Source: an uncultured Rhodobacterales bacterium (lineage in GTDB: Bacteria > Pseudomonadota > Alphaproteobacteria > Rhodobacterales > Rhodobacteraceae). From it: 64,000 nucleotides of DNA. This document shows positions 10,510 to 19,168 of this stretch, piece by piece. Every line of letters begins with the position of its first letter. Position 1 is the stretch's first letter. Location: the NCBI GenBank assembly GCA_903845215.1, contig CAIMWI010000029.1, positions 1-64,000 of the forward strand, in the 5' to 3' direction. Position numbers and translations under genes: made by a program. The notes beneath the pieces are model-generated. The model did no database searches. It saw only the letters and a program-made list of their open reading frames with translations, and had not been told where the DNA came from.

Positions 10510-10926
10510 ATGGCCCACCAACGCATCCGCCCTTTCAATACCAAAGTCACCTATCCCGAACAAAGGTTAGATAATGATCTGGCCCATGCCGTTGTCACCC
10601 GTGGCGGGCGCACTATCTGGTTGCGTGGTGCTTGTCCGCAAGATTTGGACACAGCGGTGAACCTTGGCAGCCATGATCCGGTTGAACAAACTCATAAGGT
10701 AATGAAAAACATACAACAAATCATCGAAGAAGCTGGCGGCAAGATGGAGCATCTGGTCAAGCTGGTCGTCTACCTGACCGATGTGCGCCACCGCGAGGCG
10801 GTGTATCGGACGATGGGCGAGTATATCCGCGGCGTGCATCCGGTTTGCACCGGTTTGACGGTGGTGGCCTTGGCGCGGCCCGATTGGCTGGTGGAAATTG
10901 ACGCCACCGCTGTGATACCAGACTGA
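10510..10926 (+). CDS. RidA/YjgF/UK114 family protein (non-archetypal)
   Basis: EQTHKVMKNIQQIIEEAGGKMEHLVKLVVYLTDVRHREAVYRTMGEYI ... LVEIDATAVIPD. Confidence 0.88.
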   Translation: MAHQRIRPFNTKVTYPEQRLDNDLAHAVVTRGGRTIWLRGACPQDLDTAVNLGSHDPVEQTHKVMKNIQQIIEEAGGKMEHLVKLVVYLTDVRHREAVYRTMGEYIRGVHPVCTGLTVVALARPDWLVEIDATAVIPD

Positions 10927-10927
10927 C

Positions 10928-11602
10928 ATGACATTCTCGATCGTCGCCCGTTGCGCGCAGACAGGTCAGTTCGGCATGGCCATTTCATCCTCCTCTCCGG
11001 CGGTTGCGGCGCGGTGTGCCTATGCGCGGGCGGGGGTGGGGGCGGCGGCCAGCCAGAACATCACAAACCCCGCTTTGGGGGATGCCATGTTAGACCTGCT
11101 GGCCGCTGGCCACTCTGCGCCCCAAGCGGTGGCGCAGGCAGTGGCACAGGAAAAGTTTCCCGAATACCGCCAGCTTTTGTGTGTCGATGCGCAGGGGCGC
11201 ACAGCCACTTGGTCGGGGCAAAACGCCCTTGGCATCTGGGGCGCTGCAGAAGGCGACGGTGTGGCGGCAGGGGGCAATCTGCTGGCCGATCAGGCCATTC
11301 CCGCCGCGATGGTATCGGCCTTTTCTGCTGCAAGCGGCCATCTGGGCGACCGCTTGCTGACCGCGATGCAAGCGGCCCTTGCCTTGGGCGGCGAGGCGGG
11401 GCCTGTACATTCTGCGGGCCTGCTGATTGTGGGCCAACACCCTTGGCCCTTGGCCGAATTGCGCTGTGATTGGGAAGAGGGCGATCCCATCGCCCATATC
11501 ACCCGCGCTTGGGGCATCTACAAACCCCAAATGGACGCCTATCAAACCCGCGCCTTAGACCCACGCGCCGCCCCTGCTTATGGCGTGGCAGGAGAAAAAT
11601 AA
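10928..11602 (+). CDS. DUF1028 domain protein (Ntn-hydrolase-like)
   Basis: MTFSIVARCAQTGQFGMAISSSSPAVAARCAYARAGVGAAASQNITNP...GNLLAD is a DUF1028 pattern. Confidence 0.87.
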   Translation: MTFSIVARCAQTGQFGMAISSSSPAVAARCAYARAGVGAAASQNITNPALGDAMLDLLAAGHSAPQAVAQAVAQEKFPEYRQLLCVDAQGRTATWSGQNALGIWGAAEGDGVAAGGNLLADQAIPAAMVSAFSAASGHLGDRLLTAMQAALALGGEAGPVHSAGLLIVGQHPWPLAELRCDWEEGDPIAHITRAWGIYKPQMDAYQTRALDPRAAPAYGVAGEK

Positions 11603-12531
11603 TGTCCGTTCGCTTTACCCTACGCCAATTGGAATATCTGGTGGCCGTGGGCCAAGTTGGGTCGGTTACCTTGGCGGCAGAACGGATGGATGTCTCGGCC
11701 CCGTCGATCTCTACCGCTTTGGCGCAGTTAGAGATTGAATTGGGCCAGCCACTCTTCATTCGCAAACATACCCAAGGGATGACGGCCACCCCCTTTGGCC
11801 GCGAAATCATCCGCGAAGCAATTTCAACCCTTGCCGCGGCCCGCACCCTTGCAGAACTGGCAGAGGAATTTCAGGGCACTGTGAAAGGCAGTCTGAACTT
11901 TGGTTGCGGATTGACCTTTGCGCGCATTCTGGCACCACAACTGAGACGCAGCTTTGTCGATCACTATCCAGAGGTGGATTTTCACCAAACCCAGACCCAC
12001 CAAGCCGCCCTGATCAAGGGCTTGCACGATGGAACACTCGACGTGGCGCTAACCTATGATCTGGCCCTGCCCCCCGACCTGACCTTTATGCCTTTTGGCG
12101 TGCTGCGACCCTTTGTGACGCTGCCCGCCGACCATCGCTTGGCGAGCCGTGAAACAGTGTCGATGACCGATCTGGCGGACTATCCCATGGTCATGCTGGA
12201 CCTGCCCCTGACCACAGATTATTTCATGTCGCTCTTTGATAAGGCGGGCGTCACGCCGGATATTGTGGAACGCAGCAGCGATATGGAGGTGGTGCGCGCC
12301 CTTGTGGCCAACGGCTTTGGATTCACGATATCCAATTTCCGCCCTGTCACTGATATAGCGGCAGATGGGCGAAAGCTGGCTTACGTGCCGTTATCTGGCG
12401 ATCTTCGGCCCATGCAGATTGGCCTGCTATACCGCAAAGGGGCGCGTATATCTCTGACTGTGCAAGCCTTTATCGACCATGCAAAGGCCCAGCTTGACCG
12501 TATTTTGCCCAATCTGACCCTGCAGGGATGA
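11602..12531 (+). CDS. LysR family transcriptional regulator
   Basis: FTLRQLEYLVAVGQVGSVTLAAERMDVSAPSISTALAQLEIELGQPLFIR HTH; LysR effector domain. Confidence 0.93.
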   Translation: MSVRFTLRQLEYLVAVGQVGSVTLAAERMDVSAPSISTALAQLEIELGQPLFIRKHTQGMTATPFGREIIREAISTLAAARTLAELAEEFQGTVKGSLNFGCGLTFARILAPQLRRSFVDHYPEVDFHQTQTHQAALIKGLHDGTLDVALTYDLALPPDLTFMPFGVLRPFVTLPADHRLASRETVSMTDLADYPMVMLDLPLTTDYFMSLFDKAGVTPDIVERSSDMEVVRALVANGFGFTISNFRPVTDIAADGRKLAYVPLSGDLRPMQIGLLYRKGARISLTVQAFIDHAKAQLDRILPNLTLQG

Positions 12532-12535
12532 TCTG

Positions 12536-14602
12536 ATGCGCGACCCCCGCTATGACATTCTGTTCCAGCCCATGGCGATTGGGCCGCTGACAGCCAAGAA
12601 CCGCTTTTATCAGGTGCCCCATTGCAACGGCGGCGGCTACCGCGACCCTTCCGCTGCCGCCGCCATGCGCGCGACCAAGGCCGAAGGCGGGTGGGGCGTG
12701 ATCTTCACCGAACAGACCGAAATGCACCACTCGTCGGAAATCACCCCCTTTATCGAACTGCGCCTGTGGGAGGATAAAGACATCCCCTCGATCGCCAAAA
12801 TGGCAGCTGCGATGAAAACGCATGGCGCTTTGGCGGGGATACAGCTGGCCTATTCGGGCATCAACGGCCCCAATATGTACACCAAAGAAGTCCCGCTTGC
12901 GCCCTCGGCCTTGCCCATCCGCACCTTTACCAACGATCCGGTGCAGGCCCGCGCCATGGACAAGACCGATATCAAGAACCTGCGCCGCTGGTTTGTGAAC
13001 GCCGCCAAGCGCAGCAAATTGGCGGGGTTTGATCTGATCTGCCTGTACGGCGCGCATGGGTTTGGCATTTTTCAGCACTTTTTGTCGCGCGCCACCAACC
13101 AGCGCAGCGATGAATACGGCGGCAGTCTGGAAAACCGCTCGCGCTTTGCGCGTGAGGTTTTGGCCGACCTGCGCGACGCGGTGGGCGACATTATGGCGCT
13201 GACCATGCGGGTATCGCTGGATGAAACCATCGGCGAACTTGGCTTTTCCAACGCCGAGGTGCGCGATTTTATCGCGATGAACGCCGAATTGCCCGACCTG
13301 TGGGATCTGGCCATGGGCACTTGGGAAGATTGCTCTGGCCCGTCGCGTTTCAAGCAAGAAGCCGCACAAGAGGCTTGGGTCACCGGCATTCGCGACCTTA
13401 GCCCGCGCCCTGTGGTGGGGGTGGGGCGCTTTACCTCGCCCGATGTGATGGCGCGGATGATCCGTCAGGGGCGGCTGGATTTCATCGGCTGTGCAAGGCC
13501 CTCGATTGCTGATCCGTTCCTGCCCAAGAAGATCGACGAAGGCCGGATTGACGATATCCGCGAATGTATCGGCTGCAACATCTGCGTGACGGGCGACATG
13601 ACCCAAGGCATGGGGCGTTGCACACAAAACCCGACGTGGATGGAAGAATGGCGGCGCGGGTGGCATCCGGAAAAGATCGCCGCCAAGGGCGAAAGCCAAT
13701 CGGTGCTGATCATAGGGTCGGGCCCCGCCGGGCTAGAGGCCGCACGCGCCGCCGCCCTGCGCGGCTATGACGTGGCCGTAGCCGAGGCGCACGATACCTA
13801 TGGCGGCCGCGTGGCGCGCGAACGCCTGTTGCCGGGCCTGTCAGCTTGGGGGCGGGTGGCGGATTATCGGTTGTACCAGTTGGGCCAACGCCCGAATGTC
13901 CAGATGTTTCCCGGATCTCGGCTGACCGCGGAAGAGGTTTTGGCCTTTGGCTTTCAGCACATCTGCGTGGCCACGGGGTCAACTTGGCGGGCCGACGGCG
14001 TGGCGCGCCAGCATGTGGTGCCGATGCCGATCAGCCCGCAAATGCCTGTCTTTACGCCCGATGATCTGATGGCAGGGCGCATACCCGCTGGCCGCGTTGT
14101 GGTGTTTGACGACGATCATTATTACATGGGCGGCGTTCTGGCCGAGCTTTGCGCGCAAAAGGGCTGTGCGGTGACGTTGGTGACGCCTTCGGCCTTTGTG
14201 TCGGATTGGACAGCGAACACGCTAGAGCAATCGCAAATCCACCGCCGCTTGGCGGGCTTGGGCGTGGCGATCCGGCTGAACACGGGCATCGCCTCGGTGC
14301 AGGCGGGCGGGGTGGAAACCGCGTGCACCTATACCGACACGCGGGCGATGATGGACTGTGACGCAGTGGTGCTTGTCACCTCGCGCATATCTGACGACGG
14401 GGTGTTCTTAGACCTGATGGCGCGGCAGGATGATTGGGCCGATGCGGGAATCCGCTCGGTCAAGGTAATCGGCGATGCGGCGGCGCCTGCGCCCATCGCT
14501 TGGGCCACGCACGCGGGCCACCGCTATGCCCGCGATCTGGACACGCCCGATCTGGGCGACGCGCCGCCCTTCCGCCGCGAAGTGACGCGGATCGAGGATT
14601 AG
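12536..14602 (+). CDS. Dimethylamine/trimethylamine dehydrogenase-like FMN/4Fe-4S flavoprotein (OYE family + FAD/ADP-binding domains)
   Basis: RFYQVPHC (Cys30), GCARPSIADPFLPKKIDEGRIDDIRECIGCNICVTG...RCTQNP 4Fe-4S cluster, EEWRRGWHPE, GSGPAGLEAARAAALRGYDV. Confidence 0.88.
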   Translation: MRDPRYDILFQPMAIGPLTAKNRFYQVPHCNGGGYRDPSAAAAMRATKAEGGWGVIFTEQTEMHHSSEITPFIELRLWEDKDIPSIAKMAAAMKTHGALAGIQLAYSGINGPNMYTKEVPLAPSALPIRTFTNDPVQARAMDKTDIKNLRRWFVNAAKRSKLAGFDLICLYGAHGFGIFQHFLSRATNQRSDEYGGSLENRSRFAREVLADLRDAVGDIMALTMRVSLDETIGELGFSNAEVRDFIAMNAELPDLWDLAMGTWEDCSGPSRFKQEAAQEAWVTGIRDLSPRPVVGVGRFTSPDVMARMIRQGRLDFIGCARPSIADPFLPKKIDEGRIDDIRECIGCNICVTGDMTQGMGRCTQNPTWMEEWRRGWHPEKIAAKGESQSVLIIGSGPAGLEAARAAALRGYDVAVAEAHDTYGGRVARERLLPGLSAWGRVADYRLYQLGQRPNVQMFPGSRLTAEEVLAFGFQHICVATGSTWRADGVARQHVVPMPISPQMPVFTPDDLMAGRIPAGRVVVFDDDHYYMGGVLAELCAQKGCAVTLVTPSAFVSDWTANTLEQSQIHRRLAGLGVAIRLNTGIASVQAGGVETACTYTDTRAMMDCDAVVLVTSRISDDGVFLDLMARQDDWADAGIRSVKVIGDAAAPAPIAWATHAGHRYARDLDTPDLGDAPPFRREVTRIED

Positions 14603-14605
14603 GCC

Positions 14606-16198
14606 GTGGCAGGGGCAAGCGTTCTTCAAAGCGTGCGTTTGTTTGGGCAAGAGGGCCTGTTTGACCTGCATCTGGAAGCAGGGCTGATCGCCAGCATCGT
14701 GCCTGCGACAGGACCAAGTTCCGGCTTGGTCGCCCTGCCCGGCTTTTGCGAAAGCCACGCGCATGTGTTCGGCGGCGGGGTGACGCTGGCGCAACTGAAC
14801 TTGTCGCAGGTGCATGACACCGCTGCGCTGCGGGTGGCGCTGCTGCACCATGCCGCAGCCACGCCGGACGGCGAGATGGTCTGCGCCTATGCGGCCAATT
14901 ACGACCTGTTGGGCGACCAGCGCCCCGACCGCCACGCTTTGGATGCGGTGCGGGGCGACAGGCCGCTGTGCATCACATCGACCGATTTTCACTGCGCATG
15001 GGCCAATACAGCCGCTTTGCAAGCGGCGGGCATCTTGCACGGCGCCGATGCAGGGCCGGGGGCCGAGGTGGTGATGGGCGCGGATGGCTTGGCCACGGGC
15101 GAACTGCGCGAATTTGCCGCGATGGACCTTGTGCGCCGCCTAGGCCCATCCGGCGGGCGCGAGGGCTTGGGGCTGACGGGGCAGGAACCCGAAGGCGTAA
15201 CACCCGCCCAGCGCGCCAGCGATAAGGCCGCCCTGCTGCGGGCCATGCACGAATGCCTGCGCCACGGGATCACAACCGTGGTGAACATGGACGGCAACCT
15301 GTATCAGGCGGGCCTGTTGACAGAATTAGCACATGAGGGGCTACCCCTGAACGTCAGCCTGCCCATGACGCTGGTGCCCGGCCAATCCCAAGCCCGCCGC
15401 GCCGCGTTGCTGCGCGCCGCCGCCCAAGCGCCCGTCGGACGCCTAAGCTTTGGTCGCGTGAAGATGTTCATGGACGGGGTGTTTGACACTTGGACAGCCT
15501 TTCGCACCGACGATTACCCGCAAAAACAGGGCTTTCGCTCCGCCCCGCTGTTTGACGCCCAAGAATTTGCCGAAATCTGCATCGCCGCCGATGCGCTGGG
15601 CCTGCAAATCGCGGTGCATGCCGTGGGCGATGGTGCGGTGCGCGCCACGCTGGATGGCTATGAAGCGGCCCGCGCCACGAATGGTGCGCGCAAGTCTCGG
15701 CACCGGATTGAACATATCGACATGATCCACCCCGCCGATCTGCCCCGCTTGGCGGGTTTGGGCGTGGTCGCCTCGATGCAGCCGGTTCATCCGCCGGGGT
15801 TGGCGGGTTTACCGCTAGAGCCGACTGTGTCGATCATGGGGCAAGCGCGGTGGCAGGACACGTTTGCGTGGCGGGCGATCAAAGACCAAGGCGTGGTGCT
15901 GGCCTTTGGCACCGATTGGCCCGTTTCGCCCCTATCCCCCTTGCACGCGCTGCACTGCGCTTTGTCGCGCAAGCCTTGGGGCGCTGATCTGCCCGATCAA
16001 CGCCTGACACTGGCAGAGGCCTTGGCCGCCTATACAAGCGGCGGCAGTTATGCGCTGTTTGCCGAAAGCTCACGCGGGCAGATTGCCGAAGGGATGCGCG
16101 CCGATCTGGTGCTGCTCAGCGGCGATGTGCAAGCCTTGGCCCACAGCCCCGATGCAGCGGAAATTGCTGGCGTTTATATCGACGGTGAGCGCGTCTAG
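14606..16198 (+). CDS. YtcJ-like metal-dependent amidohydrolase
   Basis: PGFCESHAHVFGGG, KMFMDGVFDTWTA, IAVHAVGDGAVRATLDGYE, RHRIEHIDMI, FGTDWPVSPLSPLHALH; GTG start at 14606. Confidence 0.87.
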   Translation: MAGASVLQSVRLFGQEGLFDLHLEAGLIASIVPATGPSSGLVALPGFCESHAHVFGGGVTLAQLNLSQVHDTAALRVALLHHAAATPDGEMVCAYAANYDLLGDQRPDRHALDAVRGDRPLCITSTDFHCAWANTAALQAAGILHGADAGPGAEVVMGADGLATGELREFAAMDLVRRLGPSGGREGLGLTGQEPEGVTPAQRASDKAALLRAMHECLRHGITTVVNMDGNLYQAGLLTELAHEGLPLNVSLPMTLVPGQSQARRAALLRAAAQAPVGRLSFGRVKMFMDGVFDTWTAFRTDDYPQKQGFRSAPLFDAQEFAEICIAADALGLQIAVHAVGDGAVRATLDGYEAARATNGARKSRHRIEHIDMIHPADLPRLAGLGVVASMQPVHPPGLAGLPLEPTVSIMGQARWQDTFAWRAIKDQGVVLAFGTDWPVSPLSPLHALHCALSRKPWGADLPDQRLTLAEALAAYTSGGSYALFAESSRGQIAEGMRADLVLLSGDVQALAHSPDAAEIAGVYIDGERV

Positions 16199-17175
16199 CG
16201 GGCAAAGGCGCCGCGCAGGCCGTTCATGGTGGCGACCAAAGCCTCGGAAATCCCCGGCTCGGACAGGGCGTGACCAGACAAGGGGATCAACCGCAAATCG
16301 CATTTCGCCCAGCCTTTGGCCAGCGCCCACGCGGCTTTGGGCGGGCAGATCATGTCCAAGCGGCCTTGCACAAGGGTTGCGCCGATATGTTCGATCCGGC
16401 CGCGGTTTTGCAATATCCAGCCGTCCGTTTCCAAAAAGCCTGCGTTTTGGAAATAGTGGTTTTCCAGACGGGCAAAGGCGCGGGCATAGTCGGCGGGGCC
16501 TTCGCCAAACGGCCCTTCAGACGCGATCGAGGCTAAAGCATTCTCCCAGTTTGACCAGACGCGGCCCAGTTTGATCTCTTCGGACAAATCGCCGCAGAAC
16601 AGGCGGCGGTGATAGGCGGCGATCAGGTCGGCGTGTTCGTCCTGCGGAATGGGGGCTATAAAGCGCGCCCAAAGGTCGGGGTAAAACGCCCCCGCCCCGC
16701 CGCCATAGAACCAATCCAACTCGGCCCGCGTCATCAAGAAGATGCCGCGCAGCACCAAATGGGCGACGGTGGCGGGATGGGTGATGGCATAGATCAGCGC
16801 AAGGGCAGCGCCCCAACTGCCGCCGAACAGGATAAACTTCTCAACCCCCAAATCATGGCGGATGCGTTCGATATCGGCGACAAGATCCCAAGTGGTGTTA
16901 TCCTCGACCCGCGCATGGGGGCGCGAGCGGCCACAACCGCGCTGGTCAAACAGCACGATCCGGTAATGTAACGGGTCAAAATAGCGCCGCATCGCAGGGC
17001 TGCACCCCCCACCCGGCCCGCCGTGCAGCACCAAAACGGGCACCCCCAAAGGGTTGCCGCATTGTTCAACATAGATGCTATGGCCCTGCCCAACGTCGAT
17101 CACCCGCTGATCGAAGGGTTCGATCGACGGGTAAAGATAATCTGCAGCGCGTTTTGGGCCTGATCTATGATCCAT
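16195..17175 (-). CDS. pip: Proline iminopeptidase (alpha/beta hydrolase)
   Basis: LHGGPGGGCSPAMRRYFDP, FDQRGCGRSRPHA, GGSWGAALALIYA. Confidence 0.93.
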   Translation of the reverse strand: MDHRSGPKRAADYLYPSIEPFDQRVIDVGQGHSIYVEQCGNPLGVPVLVLHGGPGGGCSPAMRRYFDPLHYRIVLFDQRGCGRSRPHARVEDNTTWDLVADIERIRHDLGVEKFILFGGSWGAALALIYAITHPATVAHLVLRGIFLMTRAELDWFYGGGAGAFYPDLWARFIAPIPQDEHADLIAAYHRRLFCGDLSEEIKLGRVWSNWENALASIASEGPFGEGPADYARAFARLENHYFQNAGFLETDGWILQNRGRIEHIGATLVQGRLDMICPPKAAWALAKGWAKCDLRLIPLSGHALSEPGISEALVATMNGLRGAFAR

Positions 17176-17232
17176 AACACCCTATATAACGCGCGTATCT
17201 GCCACTGACACGACTTTTGAAGGATTTTTGCC

Positions 17233-17967
17233 ATGCAAACCACCATCGACCCCAGCGAAGTCGCTAAATTTGAGGCGATGGCCGCCGAATGGTGGAACCC
17301 CAACGGCAAATTCCGCCCGTTGCATCTGATGAATCCCTGCCGGTTGGACTATATCACAGGCCAGATCGCCGCAGAGTATAGCCGCGATTTGACCAAGCCG
17401 CTGCCCTTTGCGGGTTTGCGAATCCTAGACATTGGCTGCGGTGGCGGGCTTTTGTCGGAACCCATGGCGCGGTTGGGGGCCGAAGTGGTAGGGGCCGATG
17501 CCGCACCGCGCAACATTCCGGTGGCGCAGGTGCATGCGGCGGCCTCGGGCTTGTCGATCGACTACCGCTTTACCACTGCCGAAGATCTGGCAGCAGCGGG
17601 TGAGCAGTTTGACGTGGTGCTGAATATGGAAGTGGTCGAACATGTCAGCGACCCCTTGGCCTATCTGACCGCTTGCCATGACCTGCTGAAATCGGGCGGA
17701 ATCATGCTGTGTTCCACTCTGAACCGGAACCCGAAAAGCTATCTGATGGCGATCATCGGGGCCGAATGGGTGATGCGCTGGCTGCCCAAGGGCACGCATG
17801 ATTGGGCCAAGTTCATCACGCCGGACGAGCTTTACGCGCTGATCACCCGTGCCGGCCTAACGCCAGTGGATCGCAAGGGCATGGTCTTTAACCCCGTCTC
17901 TTGGGGATGGAGCCTGTCGGCGCGGGATCTGTCGGTCAATTACGTCACCGCCAGCCGCAAAGGGTGA
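17233..17967 (+). CDS. ubiG: Ubiquinone biosynthesis O-methyltransferase
   Basis: [64 protein letters not shown]. Confidence 0.96.
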   Translation: MQTTIDPSEVAKFEAMAAEWWNPNGKFRPLHLMNPCRLDYITGQIAAEYSRDLTKPLPFAGLRILDIGCGGGLLSEPMARLGAEVVGADAAPRNIPVAQVHAAASGLSIDYRFTTAEDLAAAGEQFDVVLNMEVVEHVSDPLAYLTACHDLLKSGGIMLCSTLNRNPKSYLMAIIGAEWVMRWLPKGTHDWAKFITPDELYALITRAGLTPVDRKGMVFNPVSWGWSLSARDLSVNYVTASRKG

Positions 17968-17991
17968 CCCAAGGGCATTGCACCCTTGGGT
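17967..17991. terminator. Stem-loop between convergent ubiG and aldo/keto reductase
   Basis: acccaaggg-N7-cccttgggt perfect 9-bp inverted repeat in the convergent gap. Confidence 0.55.
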
Positions 17992-18000
17992 CCATCGTCT

Positions 18001-19029
18001 TTAGTCGGACGAAGATTTTGCCCACAGGTTGATGTCACGCTCTAGGCTGATGCGGTCAATTTCGGCCAGTTCGGCGGCGGTGAAGGACAGGTTGGCCAAA
18101 GCCCCCACGCAATCGGTGACTTGTTCGGGCTTTGATGCCCCGATCAGGGCGGACGTGATCCCCCCATCGCGCAGCACCCAAGCCAGCGCCATTTGCGCCA
18201 AGGTTTGCCCCCGCGCGGCGGCCAGATCGTTCAGCTTGTTCAGGCTGGCCACGGCGTGATCGGTCAGCACCACGGGATCAAGGCTTTTGCCTTGGGTCGC
18301 CCTGCTGCCCGTGGGAATGCCTTTGAGGTACTTGTTGGTCAACATTCCCTGCGCCAAGGGCACAAAGGCGATAGAGCCCATGCCCAATTCCCCCAGCGTT
18401 TCTTTCAGCCCGTCGGTTTCAACCCAGCGGTTCAGAATGTTGTAAGATGGCTGGTGAATGATGCAGGGCGTGCCAAGGTCTTTCAGGATCGCCGCCGCCT
18501 CGCGCGTGCGTTGGCTGTTGTAGCTGGAAATCCCTGCATACAGCGCACGGCCCGAGCGGACGATGTAATCCAAGGCACCCATGGTTTCTTCCAACGGTGT
18601 GTCGGGGTCAAACCGGTGGGAATAGAAGATGTCGAAATAGTCTAGCCCCGTGCGCTTTAGGCTTTGGTCACAAGATGCCACCAGATATTTGCGGCTGCCC
18701 CATTCGCCATAAGGCCCGTTCCACATATGATAGCCCGCCTTGGACGAGATGATCATCTCATCCCGCAGGTCTTTGAAATCAGTGCGCATAATCTCGCCAA
18801 AGGCGGTTTCGGCAGAGCCTGCGGGGGGGCCGTAGTTGTTGGCGATGTCAAAATGCGTGATGCCCAGATCAAAGGCGGTGTGCAAAATCGCCTGTTTGGT
18901 CTGATGCGGCGTGTCATCGCCGAAGTTATGCCACAGGCCCAAGGAAATGGCCGGCAGTTTCAGGCCGGTCTTGCCGCAGCGGTTGTAAATCATCTGGTCG
19001 TAACGGGTCTCGGCGGGGATATATGTCAT
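18001..19029 (-). CDS. Aldo/keto reductase (YghZ / L-glyceraldehyde-3-phosphate reductase-like)
   Basis: GLKLPAISLGLWHNFGDDTPHQTKQAILHTAFDLGITHFDIANNYGPPAGSAE; DIFYSHRFDPDTPLEETMGALD; start ATG at 19029. Confidence 0.92.
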   Translation of the reverse strand: MTYIPAETRYDQMIYNRCGKTGLKLPAISLGLWHNFGDDTPHQTKQAILHTAFDLGITHFDIANNYGPPAGSAETAFGEIMRTDFKDLRDEMIISSKAGYHMWNGPYGEWGSRKYLVASCDQSLKRTGLDYFDIFYSHRFDPDTPLEETMGALDYIVRSGRALYAGISSYNSQRTREAAAILKDLGTPCIIHQPSYNILNRWVETDGLKETLGELGMGSIAFVPLAQGMLTNKYLKGIPTGSRATQGKSLDPVVLTDHAVASLNKLNDLAAARGQTLAQMALAWVLRDGGITSALIGASKPEQVTDCVGALANLSFTAAELAEIDRISLERDINLWAKSSSD

Positions 19030-19168
19030 CGGCGCGCTCCTATGCTGGGTGTCTTTTCCAATGGGGGCGGGGAAATATCCAGCCCTTTTGCGCACAAAGG
19101 GCCTGATCGGTGTAAGTTGCGCCCAGTGCAGGATGGCTTAGACTAGACATAAGGGATAGACAGCCAGC

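Noticed and set aside
12470-13699. 409-aa minus-strand ORF
   Set aside because: Antisense to the DMADH-like flavoprotein, which has clear motifs; no protein-like composition.
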